Below are positions 8,248-17,482 of a stretch of 64,000 nucleotides of DNA, piece after piece. The stretch's first letter is position 1. Each line of letters opens with the position of its first letter. The translations under genes and the position numbers were made by a program. A model generated the notes under the pieces. That model ran no database searches. It saw only the letters and a program-made list of their open reading frames with translations, and was not told where the DNA came from. The DNA lies in contig NZ_RMBX01000003.1 in the NCBI RefSeq assembly GCF_003807585.1, positions 372,001 to 436,000 on the forward strand, given 5' to 3'. The DNA comes from Chitinophaga barathri. GTDB taxonomy: Bacteria > Bacteroidota > Bacteroidia > Chitinophagales > Chitinophagaceae.

Positions 8248-9141
8248 ATGAAAGGAAACACATTAAAAGGGATACTGCTGGTAGGCATTGGCGCAGCCAG
8301 TTACGGAATACTGGCCACCTTCGTGAAGATGGCGAACAACGAGGGTTTCACCACTGCGGAGGTCACCTTTGCACAGGCATTCCTGGGATTTGCGATACTT
8401 GCGGTGATGAACCTGGCTACCAAAAGCCGCCGCCTGCCGCAGGCGCGGGCGAATACCAAAGATAAACTGAAACTGATGCTGGCGGGCACCTCTATGGGGC
8501 TCACCAGCGTCTTTTATTACCTCTCCGTGCGGTACGTGTCCGTATCCATCTGTATTGTGTTGCTGATGCAGGCCGTATGGATGGGCGTGCTGCTGGAAAG
8601 CATACTGGAAAAAAAGCGGCCCTCCGCACAAAAGGTCATCGCCGTGGTGATCGTGCTCGCCGGCACGCTGCTGGCCACAGACCTGCTGCGTTCGCAGGTG
8701 GTGCTGGACTGGCGGGGCATCGGCTTCGGGCTGCTGGCCGCTGTGGCGTATTCCGTATCTATCTACGCCTCGCAACATATAGCCACGGAACGTTCCCCGC
8801 TGCAGCGCAGCCTGTTCCTGCTATGCGGCGCCGTGATCATAGTGACGCTGATATGGGGGCCTTCGCTGCTGCAACAATTTAATCCCGTGGTGCTGTGGAG
8901 ATGGGGCATCATCCTGTCCGTATTCGGTACCGTATTGCCGCCGCTGATGTTCACCAAAGGTATGCCTATTACAGGTGTTGGATTGGGCAGCATTATCGCT
9001 TCGGTGGAAATACCCGTGTCCGTCCTGATGGCGCATTTCCTGCTGCATGAAACGGTGAATACCTGGCAATGGACCGGCATCGCGATGATACTGATGGCCA
9101 TTGCGCTGATGAACCTGCGGTTCCGGGCGCAGCTGGAATAA
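8248..9141 (+). CDS. EamA family drug/metabolite exporter
   Basis: A 297-residue protein with ten predicted transmembrane helices in two similar halves, the DMT/EamA arrangement (first half about 8-145, second about 155-290). Typical features are GIGAASYGILATFVK at the start and VEIPVSVLMAHFLLHETVNTWQWTGIAMILMAIALM near the end. Members export amino acids, nucleosides or other small metabolites by proton antiport; the substrate cannot be assigned. It is convergent with the GT87-like gene across a bidirectional terminator. Confidence 0.9.
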   Translation: MKGNTLKGILLVGIGAASYGILATFVKMANNEGFTTAEVTFAQAFLGFAILAVMNLATKSRRLPQARANTKDKLKLMLAGTSMGLTSVFYYLSVRYVSVSICIVLLMQAVWMGVLLESILEKKRPSAQKVIAVVIVLAGTLLATDLLRSQVVLDWRGIGFGLLAAVAYSVSIYASQHIATERSPLQRSLFLLCGAVIIVTLIWGPSLLQQFNPVVLWRWGIILSVFGTVLPPLMFTKGMPITGVGLGSIIASVEIPVSVLMAHFLLHETVNTWQWTGIAMILMAIALMNLRFRAQLE

Positions 9142-9160
9142 TGTATTGTGAAGAAATCAA

Positions 9161-9191
9161 AAAAGGCTGCCCTTTATTTGAGCAGCCTTTT
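9161..9191. terminator. Bidirectional terminator
   Basis: AAAAGGCTGC pairs with GCAGCCTTTT around an 11-base loop between convergent genes (EamA stop at 9141, GT87-like stop at 9196). The A/T runs on both sides would let it work in both directions. Confidence 0.88.
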
Positions 9192-9195
9192 CTAT

Positions 9196-10365
9196 TTAAA
9201 CAGTTCTTAAAAATCTTCGCGTCAGTATCTGGTACACGATCACCAGCCACATCACCAAACAGGGGAATGCCTTGAACGCATAGGGCACCACGATGTTTTT
9301 CTTCACCCAGGGCGTCACCAGGTCCGAATGCGAGAAGCTGCAACCGATGAGTACAAATATAAAGAACGCATTGTTCTGCCAGGTCTTGGGCTGCAATACA
9401 TACCATACGCAAGGCCCGATAAACGCAATAATATAGGTAGGCGATTCCGAACTGCTGCTGAACAATACGGTGAACAGCAGTGCGGAAGCCAGGATATACA
9501 GCTGGTAGCTGGTATACTCGCGGTATTTCAGTCTTAAATATTGTGCGGCGAACAGCACCAGTGCGGGCACTATCACCCAGAGCACGCTCATGTAAGGCAG
9601 TCTGAACACACGCCTGATAAAGCCCATGGCGGAGATGTCCTGTAGGAGGATGCCTTTGTCGAACCGGGCGTTCTGGTCATTCTTCACCACCAGCGCTTCA
9701 TACCATTCCCTGTAGCTCTGTACTATGTACGAAGGCGAAGAGAGGATCATGGGCAGGGCAAAGAGCACCACGCCCCAGATGACCATACTGTAGATCAGCC
9801 GCCATTTGTTGTTGGTGAAAAAGAAAAACGACAGGCCTACGATGCCGTACAGCTTGGTGTACGCGCCAAACATAATAAAAAACGCGGCCCAGAACTCCTT
9901 TCCTTTCCGGATCATTACAAAGCTGAACACCAGGCAGGCGGCAATGATAGGATTGAACTGGAAATAACCGCTGGCGGCCATCAGTTCGTGGCTGGCGAAT
10001 ATCAGCACGAGGTTCTGCTGGATGCGCGTAAGCGGCAGCTGGCGGATGGCCAGGAAAAGAACAGTAGCGTTGAACAGCACCCAGAGGATGGAGCCGATCA
10101 TATCCGGCATGAGGGCGAACGGCGTAATGAGCACGCTGAACAGCGGACCGTAATTATTCACGTCGAAGTACTCGGGATAGGGGCCATACAAGGTTTTGCC
10201 CTGGGTAGCGTGCAGGAATACGTGTTTGAAGATCGTGTAGTTGTTGTAGTTGCCGCTGAAAAACTCCTTGCAGGCGGCAATCATGGACAACCCGAACCAC
10301 AATAAGGGGGCCAGCCATTCTTTTTCGCCAAGCCAGGATAGTAGATTCTTCTGTTCTTTCAACAT
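9196..10365 (-). CDS. GT87/DUF2029-like polytopic membrane glycosyltransferase
   Basis: A 389-residue protein with around ten hydrophobic helices. After the first helix comes a hydrophilic loop with HATQGKTLYGPYPEYFDVNNYGP, matching the catalytic-side loop of GT-C folded DUF2029/GT87 enzymes (compare mycobacterial polyprenyl-phosphate mannosyltransferases). Length and topology are normal for the family. Such enzymes transfer a sugar from a polyprenyl-phosphate donor on the outer face of the inner membrane. The gene is single, so neither donor nor acceptor is evident. Confidence 0.75.
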   Translation of the reverse strand: MLKEQKNLLSWLGEKEWLAPLLWFGLSMIAACKEFFSGNYNNYTIFKHVFLHATQGKTLYGPYPEYFDVNNYGPLFSVLITPFALMPDMIGSILWVLFNATVLFLAIRQLPLTRIQQNLVLIFASHELMAASGYFQFNPIIAACLVFSFVMIRKGKEFWAAFFIMFGAYTKLYGIVGLSFFFFTNNKWRLIYSMVIWGVVLFALPMILSSPSYIVQSYREWYEALVVKNDQNARFDKGILLQDISAMGFIRRVFRLPYMSVLWVIVPALVLFAAQYLRLKYREYTSYQLYILASALLFTVLFSSSSESPTYIIAFIGPCVWYVLQPKTWQNNAFFIFVLIGCSFSHSDLVTPWVKKNIVVPYAFKAFPCLVMWLVIVYQILTRRFLRTV

Positions 10366-10587
10366 GATAATAATTGCTTATGCGGCGCAAAATAGCAATT
10401 ATTCGGTCATGTAGTGCGCAAATGACCCTACGGGCACAAAGCATGGGTGAAAGGCCAGCCGGGCGGTGCGTTCGGCCGCGCGGAGGCCCGGTTAAGGATT
10501 TGTTGTTTTTTCAGGCGGGCCGGCAAGGCGGATCAGCACCGCCAAAACAAGCTGTCACTACTTTCACGGCCCGCCCGGACGATGTGT

Positions 10588-11718
10588 TTATTCCGCCAGC
10601 GTAAATGCAGGCAGGTAAATGATCTTCCCGCCCTGTTTAGCGGACTCATGCGCCAGGATGCCCACACAGGTGATATTGGCGGACTGCACCGCATCCGGGT
10701 ACGGAGCCGTGCCCTCCTGCAACGCTTTCACGAACGCATGCACCAGGTGCGGATGCGAGCCGCCATGGCCACCGCCCTGTGCAAACGATAAGTGCTGGTG
10801 CTCATCCGCATCATATACGCCTTTGGTGGTAAAACGTCTTATTTCTTCCGGCAGCAGTTTCGCGAAATCAGGGCATTCCACTTCACCGGGTATCTCAGGC
10901 TCCGGCTTTTTGGCGGTATGCACCACCAGCGGTTTCCCTTCTATCAGCGGCCATTCCACGGACTTCAGCGAACCGTATACTTCAAAACTTTCCCGGTACT
11001 GCCGCGCCACGTCAAACAAAGAACGGTACACATGCGCGCTCAGGTCCGAGTTGCGCAGTTTGATCTGCGTGGTTTCCACCGCATACGGCGAGCCGTAAAA
11101 ACCGTGCATGTCCTCCCGGATCGTGCCGGAGCCAAAACAGGACACGTACTCCGCCTCGCTGCGCAGCAGCCCCAATACCGGCCCCACGCAATGCGTGGCA
11201 TAATACATTGGCGGAAGGCCCGGCCAGTAACCCGGCCAGCCGTCCATATCCTGCTGGTGACTGGCTTTCAGGAACTGTACTTTGCCCAGCTCTCCATTGT
11301 CATATAGTTCTTTCATGAACAGGAATTCCCGGCTGTACACAACCGTTTCCATCATCATATAGGTGAGCCCTTTTTCTTTGCAAAGGCGCACGATCTCTTC
11401 GCATTCTTCCACCGTGGTAGCCATGGGCACCGTGCAGGCCACGTGTTTGCCGGCCTTCAGCGCTTTGATGCTCTGGATGCCATGATCAGGGATGGGCGTA
11501 TTGATATGCACCGCGTCGATCTCCGGGTCCAGCAGCATTTCGTCATAATCCGTGTAACGTTTCTGAATGCCGGCAGCATCCCCGATCTCATCCAGGCGGG
11601 AGCGGGTACGCTGGCAGATGGCCACGAGGTTTGCCCCGGGATGCTGCTGGTAGATAGGAATAAACTCCGCGCCAAACCCCAGCCCGGCAATAGCTACATT
11701 GATCCTCCGTTGTTCCAT
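10588..11718 (-). CDS. Gfo/Idh/MocA family oxidoreductase
   Basis: A 376-residue dehydrogenase. The N-terminal Rossmann fold shows VAIAGLGFGAEFIPIYQ (about residues 8-24), followed by HINTPIPDHGIQSIKALKAGKHVACTVPMATTVEE, which matches the usual EKP region except that V-P replaces E-K-P. The C-terminal half is the alpha/beta substrate domain. Members oxidise or isomerise sugars and cyclitols with NAD(P). It sits six bases after the TIM-barrel gene and in line with the ThuA-type gene, so it is the last gene of a three-gene operon. The change at the EKP lysine makes catalysis uncertain. Confidence 0.87.
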   Translation of the reverse strand: MEQRRINVAIAGLGFGAEFIPIYQQHPGANLVAICQRTRSRLDEIGDAAGIQKRYTDYDEMLLDPEIDAVHINTPIPDHGIQSIKALKAGKHVACTVPMATTVEECEEIVRLCKEKGLTYMMMETVVYSREFLFMKELYDNGELGKVQFLKASHQQDMDGWPGYWPGLPPMYYATHCVGPVLGLLRSEAEYVSCFGSGTIREDMHGFYGSPYAVETTQIKLRNSDLSAHVYRSLFDVARQYRESFEVYGSLKSVEWPLIEGKPLVVHTAKKPEPEIPGEVECPDFAKLLPEEIRRFTTKGVYDADEHQHLSFAQGGGHGGSHPHLVHAFVKALQEGTAPYPDAVQSANITCVGILAHESAKQGGKIIYLPAFTLAE

Positions 11719-11724
11719 GTCTCG

Positions 11725-12582
11725 TTATTTTAGTAATGTTTTCAGGAATTGATAACCGTTCTCCGCGAAGCCATCCTGGCTGTCCGCAAGGTTTTTCCAG
11801 ATGCAGACGGCCCCGGCCAGTTCTTTTATTTCCGGCGTAAAACTTTCTATAGACACCACCCCCTTATACCCTACCCGCTCCAGTCCCCGCCGGAGGCTAT
11901 CCCAGGGCGTCTGCCCCGTGCCCGGTACACCACGGTAGTTTTCGGAAACCTGTACATGCAGCAGCCTGTCTCCCGCGGTCACGATGGCCTCTTCCATATT
12001 TTTTTCCTCTATCGACATATGAAACCCGTCCAGCAGGATGCCCGCCGCGGGGTGACCGATATCTGTCACGAGCCGTTTTACATCTTCGGCCGTGTTCACC
12101 AGGTCCGATTCAAACCGGTTCAATGGCTCCAGCGCCAGCGCCAGCCCGGCCGCTTCCGCTTCCAGGCATATCTTGCGCAGGTTGCGCACCGCGCGGTCCC
12201 ATTCTGTTTTCCTTTGTTCGGGCGGCACCATGCGTGCTTTGCCTACGGCGGAATACATCGGCCCCGCTACAAATCCCGCGCCCCATGCATGGCAGAGGTC
12301 AAAACACTGGCGGATGTAATTAAAACAATGTTCATGCACAGCGGGGTCCTCATGTGTAAGATCGCGCGTGGGGCCAAATGCGCCGCATACTACAGGCTCC
12401 AACCCGTTGTCTTCCAGCGCCTGCCGCACCGTCCGCGCGTCGATCTGCTCCGGGTATTCCACGGGTATTTCCACGGCTTCGTATCCCATCGCCCTGATCT
12501 TCGGGAAGAGCGACACGGTAGCGGTGGTAAAAGGCGAGGTCCAGAGCCAGGTGCTCACGCCCAGGCGGATATTGTTCATCAT
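11725..12582 (-). CDS. Sugar phosphate isomerase/epimerase-like TIM barrel protein
   Basis: A 285-residue protein of the xylose-isomerase-like TIM barrel superfamily (COG1082). Metal-binding acidic residues are expected in LALEPLNRFESD (about 148-159), GILLDGFHMSIEE, LLHVQVSEN and VSIESFTPE, all visible. Members epimerise or isomerise sugars, inosose or keto-sugars. It lies between the ThuA-type gene (45 bp upstream) and the oxidoreductase gene (six bases downstream), a combination common in Bacteroidota sugar-catabolic clusters. The exact substrate is unknown. Confidence 0.88.
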   Translation of the reverse strand: MMNNIRLGVSTWLWTSPFTTATVSLFPKIRAMGYEAVEIPVEYPEQIDARTVRQALEDNGLEPVVCGAFGPTRDLTHEDPAVHEHCFNYIRQCFDLCHAWGAGFVAGPMYSAVGKARMVPPEQRKTEWDRAVRNLRKICLEAEAAGLALALEPLNRFESDLVNTAEDVKRLVTDIGHPAAGILLDGFHMSIEEKNMEEAIVTAGDRLLHVQVSENYRGVPGTGQTPWDSLRRGLERVGYKGVVSIESFTPEIKELAGAVCIWKNLADSQDGFAENGYQFLKTLLK

Positions 12583-12627
12583 ATGGTCAGTCTTTCATAT
12601 TAAAATGTGTATGTGTCTCCTGCTCCT

Positions 12628-15600
12628 TTATGGTTCCACTACTTTCATCACCCCGTTCATAATACGCCAATGGCCGGGGAAGGTGCATACGTAAGGATAA
12701 TCGCCGGCTTTGGCGGGAGCGGTGAATTGCAGCGTTACGCTCTCCTGCGGGTTCACCAGCCGCGTGGAATGCAGCACCTCCGTCATGGACGGCACATATT
12801 GCATTTCGGCTCCGTTCGGGTCCGCGGCCAGTTTGTCCGCCGAGCGGCCCACCGTTTCCAGTGCGCCCTGCTGCGCGATCACCAGGTTGTGCTGCATAAA
12901 GTCCGGGTTTTCGAATACGATCTCTACCGGCGTGCCCGCTACTACTGTAAAACTTTTCAGGTCATACTTCATTTCGTTTTTGATCACTTTGATATGAATT
13001 ACAGTAGCCGGGACGCCTGTAGACGAATTATTTCCAGCCACGGGCTCCTGTTTGTTCAGGTAAGTGCGTACAAACACCTCGCCCAGCGGCATATCTTTAA
13101 ATAACTGGCGGCTTCCTCCCCTGGCGACTTTTTCAACGTCATATTTCCAGGGGCCTTTAAGTGCGATCTTCGTACCGCCCGTCTCCAGGAAAAGGTCTTC
13201 CGCCTTGCCGTAGATGCCCCCGCCGTTGCCGGTGTCTTCCACCTTCACGGCAATTACGTTCCTGCCCGCCTTCAGTACACCGGCGGGAATAGTGTAGCTC
13301 CTCGGCTTCGACCATGCTTTTTCCGTTTTGCCGATGGAGACGCCGTTCACAAATGTTTCATCGGAGTCATCCACGGGGCCGAGCGACAGTACTGCTTTTT
13401 TGCCGGCGGCGGCAGCGGGCACGTCTATCACGCGGCGGAACCAGATCACCCCGTCAATGTCCAGCCCGGCGTCTTCGATGAGCGTGGGAAGGGCCATTTC
13501 CTTCCATCCTGCGTCATCCAGTACGGCGGCCGAGCGGTTTGCCGCCACGGGCGGCTTGATGCTGAAATCGGGGCTCGCGGCGAGGAATGCGCTGATAAAT
13601 CCTTTGCGGTGACGGCTGGCCGCTGCGTAAACGGCTTTGGAAAGCCATTCGTCCTGCTTTACGGCGTCTTCCAGGCTCATGTTGTATAGTTCACGGCCGA
13701 TGGCTTCAGATGGCGCGGCCTCGGTGAGGGACACGATGGCGGCCAGCCGGGTGTTTGCATCCGCATCTTTGAGGATGCCTGAAGCGAGTATTTCCTGTTC
13801 ACTGCGCGGGTATTTACCCAATATCTGGATGGCTGCTTTTCTTACAGCCGGGTCTTTGTGTTTTAATGCGCCCTGGATCGTATTGCGTGAACCGGCGGAA
13901 GCGCCCAGCCCGTCTATGGTCCAGAGGGCATGTAAAGCCGCTGCCGGCTCGTCGCCAGAGGCAAGTTTTTCCAGGTCCGGCACCACTGCGGTGTCCTTAC
14001 GCTCTACCAGCAGGCGTTGCGCAGTGAGGCGCCAGAAGAGATTGTCGCTCTCCAGCGCTTTCAGCAGCCCTTCCGGTTTGTCCTTTGATAATTCAACCTT
14101 CGCCGGTTTTTTCCCTTTCCTGTATACCACGCGCCAGATGCGGCCGTGGGTCTTATCACGCAGCGGGTTTTCGTAAGCGTTGCCTTTACCGTTCACAGCC
14201 GCATAACCGCCGCGCTCGGGTGTGGGGGTTGGATTGTGCTGCACAATGAAATTGTACCAGTCCAGTATCCACACCGCGCCGTCAGGCCCGGCTTTGGCTT
14301 CCACGGGGGATACCCATTCGTCCGCACTGGCAAATAAATTCCAACCGTCTTTTTCTTTAAAGCCTGCCCCTTGTTTTTCGATCTTCGCGATATGCACCAG
14401 GTGACCAGTGGGCTCGCATACAAAAGCGGCCTGGCGGTATTGTTCAGGATAACTATCCGCCGTATAAAAGTAATGCCCCGCCGCGGCGGTAAAACCGCCG
14501 AACACGTCCACCTGGCGTACGTGCTGCGTGATGGGATGCATGGCGTAATGCCCGTCTATCTTCACACTGCCGGTGATGGCCGCGCCTTCCACGCCCTGCA
14601 ATGCATTTTGCGGGATGCCCATGAACACGCTGTGTGTATTGTTTGCCGTGGAGCCAAACACATCGTTCTGCTCCGTGAATGCCATGCCCCAGGTGTTGTT
14701 GCTCGTGCCGGTCATAAACTCGAAATATTTTGCATCGGGCGAAAATCGGTAGAGCCCCTGGCCGAATTCCCGGAAAGAACCGCCCACCGTGCCTTTGAAA
14801 CCGGAATAACCTACCGCGCCCCAGATGTGATTGTCCATGCCGTATTGCAGGTTGCTCGGGCCGGCGTGGGTGTCAAACGTCCCCCACCCGTCTATCAGTA
14901 CTTTACGCTCGTCCGCTTTGCCATCGCCATTCGTATCTTTCAGGTAGAGGAAATGCGGCGCTTGTGAAACGATGACTCCTCCGTTGTAGAACACCAGGCT
15001 GGTCGGGATATTGAGGTTGTCCGCAAAGATGGTGAACTTGTCCGCTTTGCCGTCCCTGTCTGTATCCTCGCAGATCTTGATACGGTCATCGCCCACACCT
15101 TTATCGTCGCGCACAGAGTTCGGATAGTCCACTGTTTCGATCACCCACAGCCTTCCTTTTTCGTCCCAGGCCATGGAGATGGGATTGATGATGTCCGGTT
15201 CGGAAGCGAACAGTTCGAGGTCGAAACCCGGCGGTACCTGTATAAGTTTTGCGGAGGCTTCCGGTGATAACGGCAGCTGGTATTTTGGCGCGGGGTCGCG
15301 TTTTTCGTAGTTGGGTATGTTCGCTTCATCGCGGTAGGCCAGCTTGGGAAGGTCTTTGCGTTGTTTTTCCCAGTTGCTCCTTACTTTATCACCCACCGCC
15401 CAGAGGATGCCGTTTTCCACCAGTTTGTGAAACCCGGGATTGCTCCAGGTGCGTTCGTCGTGGCCGTAAGCGGTGTAAAACACCCGTCCACTGCCGTATT
15501 CCTTTACCCAGGTCCAGGGCTCGCGGTGAACACCCTCTACTCTTTCCATGAGCACGGTGCGGTCCTCGCTGAGGCGGGTATGCACATAGGTTTCATCCCA

Positions 15601-16071
15601 GGTAGGGAATTCTTCAAGGCCTTTGGTGACGGGGTGTTCCTTATTAATGATCGTGGCGGTGAAGGTGCCGGTATCGTGGTTTTGAAATTGCCCTCCCACC
15701 ATATCTATATAAGCCGGGGAGTTGCGGAAACAATAGCTGGCGCAATGCAAAGGCACCAGGCCTTTGCCGGACTTCACATAGTCCACCAGCGCCTTTTCCT
15801 GTCCGGGTGTTATGCTATCATGATTTGCATAGATCATCAGCGCATCAAACTGTTCCAGGTTTTCTTTATTAAGCGATGCGGGATCGTCCGTATAAGTGAA
15901 ATGAATCCCTTCCGTGGCCAGCGCGGAGGCCAGCATGGGCATATACTTTTCGGAATGATGGTGTTCGCTGGCGTGCCCGAGGAACAGCACTTCGATGGAG
16001 CCGCTGCGGGGCTTGCCGCAGGATGCCAGTACGATCAGCAAAAGAACAAAAACGTGGAAACGGATAGTCAT
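12628..16071 (-). CDS. ThuA / PQQ-type propeller / HEAT / cupredoxin fusion lipoprotein
   Basis: An 1147-residue lipoprotein (lipobox LASC, Cys18). Domains in order: ThuA-like glutamine-amidotransferase fold (about 25-230, HASEHHHSEKY and VPLHCASYCF); glucose/sorbosone-dehydrogenase-like beta-propeller (about 270-640, with GRLWVIETVDYPN and Asp-rich DTDRDGKAD and DTNGDGKAD loops); HEAT-type repeats (about 670-830); a jelly-roll domain (about 850-1010); and an azurin-like cupredoxin at the C-terminus with ligands His1061, Cys1129, His1134 and Met1138 at azurin spacing. Planctomycete-type relatives usually carry a c-type haem domain; no CxxCH is seen here. It is the first gene of the sugar operon. 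Function inferred: periplasmic sugar oxidation passing electrons to copper. Confidence 0.85.
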   Translation of the reverse strand: MTIRFHVFVLLLIVLASCGKPRSGSIEVLFLGHASEHHHSEKYMPMLASALATEGIHFTYTDDPASLNKENLEQFDALMIYANHDSITPGQEKALVDYVKSGKGLVPLHCASYCFRNSPAYIDMVGGQFQNHDTGTFTATIINKEHPVTKGLEEFPTWDETYVHTRLSEDRTVLMERVEGVHREPWTWVKEYGSGRVFYTAYGHDERTWSNPGFHKLVENGILWAVGDKVRSNWEKQRKDLPKLAYRDEANIPNYEKRDPAPKYQLPLSPEASAKLIQVPPGFDLELFASEPDIINPISMAWDEKGRLWVIETVDYPNSVRDDKGVGDDRIKICEDTDRDGKADKFTIFADNLNIPTSLVFYNGGVIVSQAPHFLYLKDTNGDGKADERKVLIDGWGTFDTHAGPSNLQYGMDNHIWGAVGYSGFKGTVGGSFREFGQGLYRFSPDAKYFEFMTGTSNNTWGMAFTEQNDVFGSTANNTHSVFMGIPQNALQGVEGAAITGSVKIDGHYAMHPITQHVRQVDVFGGFTAAAGHYFYTADSYPEQYRQAAFVCEPTGHLVHIAKIEKQGAGFKEKDGWNLFASADEWVSPVEAKAGPDGAVWILDWYNFIVQHNPTPTPERGGYAAVNGKGNAYENPLRDKTHGRIWRVVYRKGKKPAKVELSKDKPEGLLKALESDNLFWRLTAQRLLVERKDTAVVPDLEKLASGDEPAAALHALWTIDGLGASAGSRNTIQGALKHKDPAVRKAAIQILGKYPRSEQEILASGILKDADANTRLAAIVSLTEAAPSEAIGRELYNMSLEDAVKQDEWLSKAVYAAASRHRKGFISAFLAASPDFSIKPPVAANRSAAVLDDAGWKEMALPTLIEDAGLDIDGVIWFRRVIDVPAAAAGKKAVLSLGPVDDSDETFVNGVSIGKTEKAWSKPRSYTIPAGVLKAGRNVIAVKVEDTGNGGGIYGKAEDLFLETGGTKIALKGPWKYDVEKVARGGSRQLFKDMPLGEVFVRTYLNKQEPVAGNNSSTGVPATVIHIKVIKNEMKYDLKSFTVVAGTPVEIVFENPDFMQHNLVIAQQGALETVGRSADKLAADPNGAEMQYVPSMTEVLHSTRLVNPQESVTLQFTAPAKAGDYPYVCTFPGHWRIMNGVMKVVEP

Positions 16072-16201
16072 GGGTCTTTAGATTCTATTCCCAATTTCCA
16101 AATAAATAAAAGCAAACCTTTCCTGAATATTATCGATTTTCGACTGTATTTTGTCATGCAATTACAGGAAACAGGGATGTTTATGACAAATAAAGGGTAA
16201 T

Positions 16202-17083
16202 ATGAGAGCCGCCTTACAGAAATCACGCATCTCGCCGGACAGGGCTTTTGAAGTAAAATTCCTCAAAGCCCCGCACTTCGATCCCAACTGGCATTTCCAT
16301 TCGGAGTACCAGTTGTTCATCGTGTTGCGCGGCACGGGCACCCGTTTTATCGGGGATCACGTCACGCCGTTCACACAGGGCGACATGGTATTCACCGGGC
16401 CTAACCTGCCGCATCTCTGGCAAAGCGGGCACGAATATTTTGAAGGGAACAAAGACGTATGGACGGAAGGGATCGTGGTATATTTTCACGAAGACTTCCT
16501 GGGCCACGAGTTCCTGCAGAAAAAAGAAGCGTACCAGCTGCGGCAGCTGTTCGGCCGCTCGCAGCAAGGCGTCCGCTTCATTGGCGGCACACAGGAAAAG
16601 GCGGCGAAGCTGATGGAAGAGCTGCTGCAAACAAAAGACTTTGATGGCATCCTGGCGCTCCTCCGCTTATTAAATTTCCTGGCCGGCTCGCAGGAGTACA
16701 AGCTGCTGAGCAGCGCGGATTATACGAACCTGCTAAAAGCTTCGGATACAGAGCGGATGAATAAAGTGCATGCTTACGTAATGAAAAACTTCCGCGAAAA
16801 GATCACGCTGGATGAAGTAGCGGAGATCGCGAACATGACGCCTTCTTCGTTCAGCCGGTATTTTAAGACGCATGCGAACAAAACGTTTTCAGATTTCCTT
16901 TCGGAGATAAGAATAGGCCACAGCTGTAAACTGTTGCTGGAAAAGAAAATGGACATTGCGGAGATCTGTTACGAAAGCGGGTTCCAGACGTTGTCCAACT
17001 TCAACCGGCAGTTCAAAAGCGTGACCGCATACAGCCCGCTGGCTTACCGGAAGAAGTATGCGGATGCGGGGTATCATCCTTAA
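16202..17083 (+). CDS. AraC family regulator with cupin domain, divergent from the sugar operon
   Basis: A 293-residue regulator. The cupin region at about residues 20-100 has FDPNWHFHSEYQLFIVLRGTGTRFIGDH and FTGPNLPHLWQS; the C-terminal 100 residues carry two helix-turn-helix motifs (ITLDEVAEIANMTPSSFSRYFK and DIAEICYESGFQTLSNFNRQFK). The start ATG at 16202 lies 130 bp from the start of the ThuA-type gene on the other strand, so it is the likely regulator of that operon. Relatives respond to sugars or sugar alcohols; the ligand is not known. Confidence 0.9.
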   Translation: MRAALQKSRISPDRAFEVKFLKAPHFDPNWHFHSEYQLFIVLRGTGTRFIGDHVTPFTQGDMVFTGPNLPHLWQSGHEYFEGNKDVWTEGIVVYFHEDFLGHEFLQKKEAYQLRQLFGRSQQGVRFIGGTQEKAAKLMEELLQTKDFDGILALLRLLNFLAGSQEYKLLSSADYTNLLKASDTERMNKVHAYVMKNFREKITLDEVAEIANMTPSSFSRYFKTHANKTFSDFLSEIRIGHSCKLLLEKKMDIAEICYESGFQTLSNFNRQFKSVTAYSPLAYRKKYADAGYHP

Positions 17084-17482
17084 AATAGCGGAGCCGATAA
17101 GTTATAACCGCTCCATAACCGCGGCCATACCGCAGCCGGGTGAATGTTAATGCAGGTGGCAGTTCCGTCCGCCGGAACGTTAATGCAGGTGAACGCTGAC
17201 AATCGCGGCGTGTGCCCGGAGCTGAATTGTAACATAATTGTAAAACTGAATATGTTCAATGAGCAATGAACAATATAATAAAGTAATTTCCTTCAGTTAA
17301 GTGTGATAAGCCCTCATGTTATTGATCCATATGCAGATTCTACGTTGATAACCTAACGTACGCCCGTCGAGCAGTCCTGAGCAGTATTTACAGCCCGCGC
17401 ATTCTATCTATTACATGAAATAGCCCTGACCGTTTGTAATTAAATCTGATAAGCATTTTTCAACCAATTAAATCGAACCCAC
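17084..17482. other. 400-bp non-coding region with a 13-bp direct repeat
   Basis: No gene is seen. GTTAATGCAGGTG occurs at 17146-17158 and again at 17179-17191, exactly 33 bp apart. Between them GTTCCG and CGGAAC (17162-17178) form a short hairpin. The rest is AT-rich and presumably holds the promoter of the T9SS cargo gene; no -7 element stands out clearly. Confidence 0.55.

Noticed and set aside
10500..10587. GC-rich inverted repeat GGCGGGCCG / CGGCCCGCC as a terminator for the sugar operon
   Set aside because: The loop is about 45 bases and neither strand has a T-run after the stem, so I do not call it a terminator.
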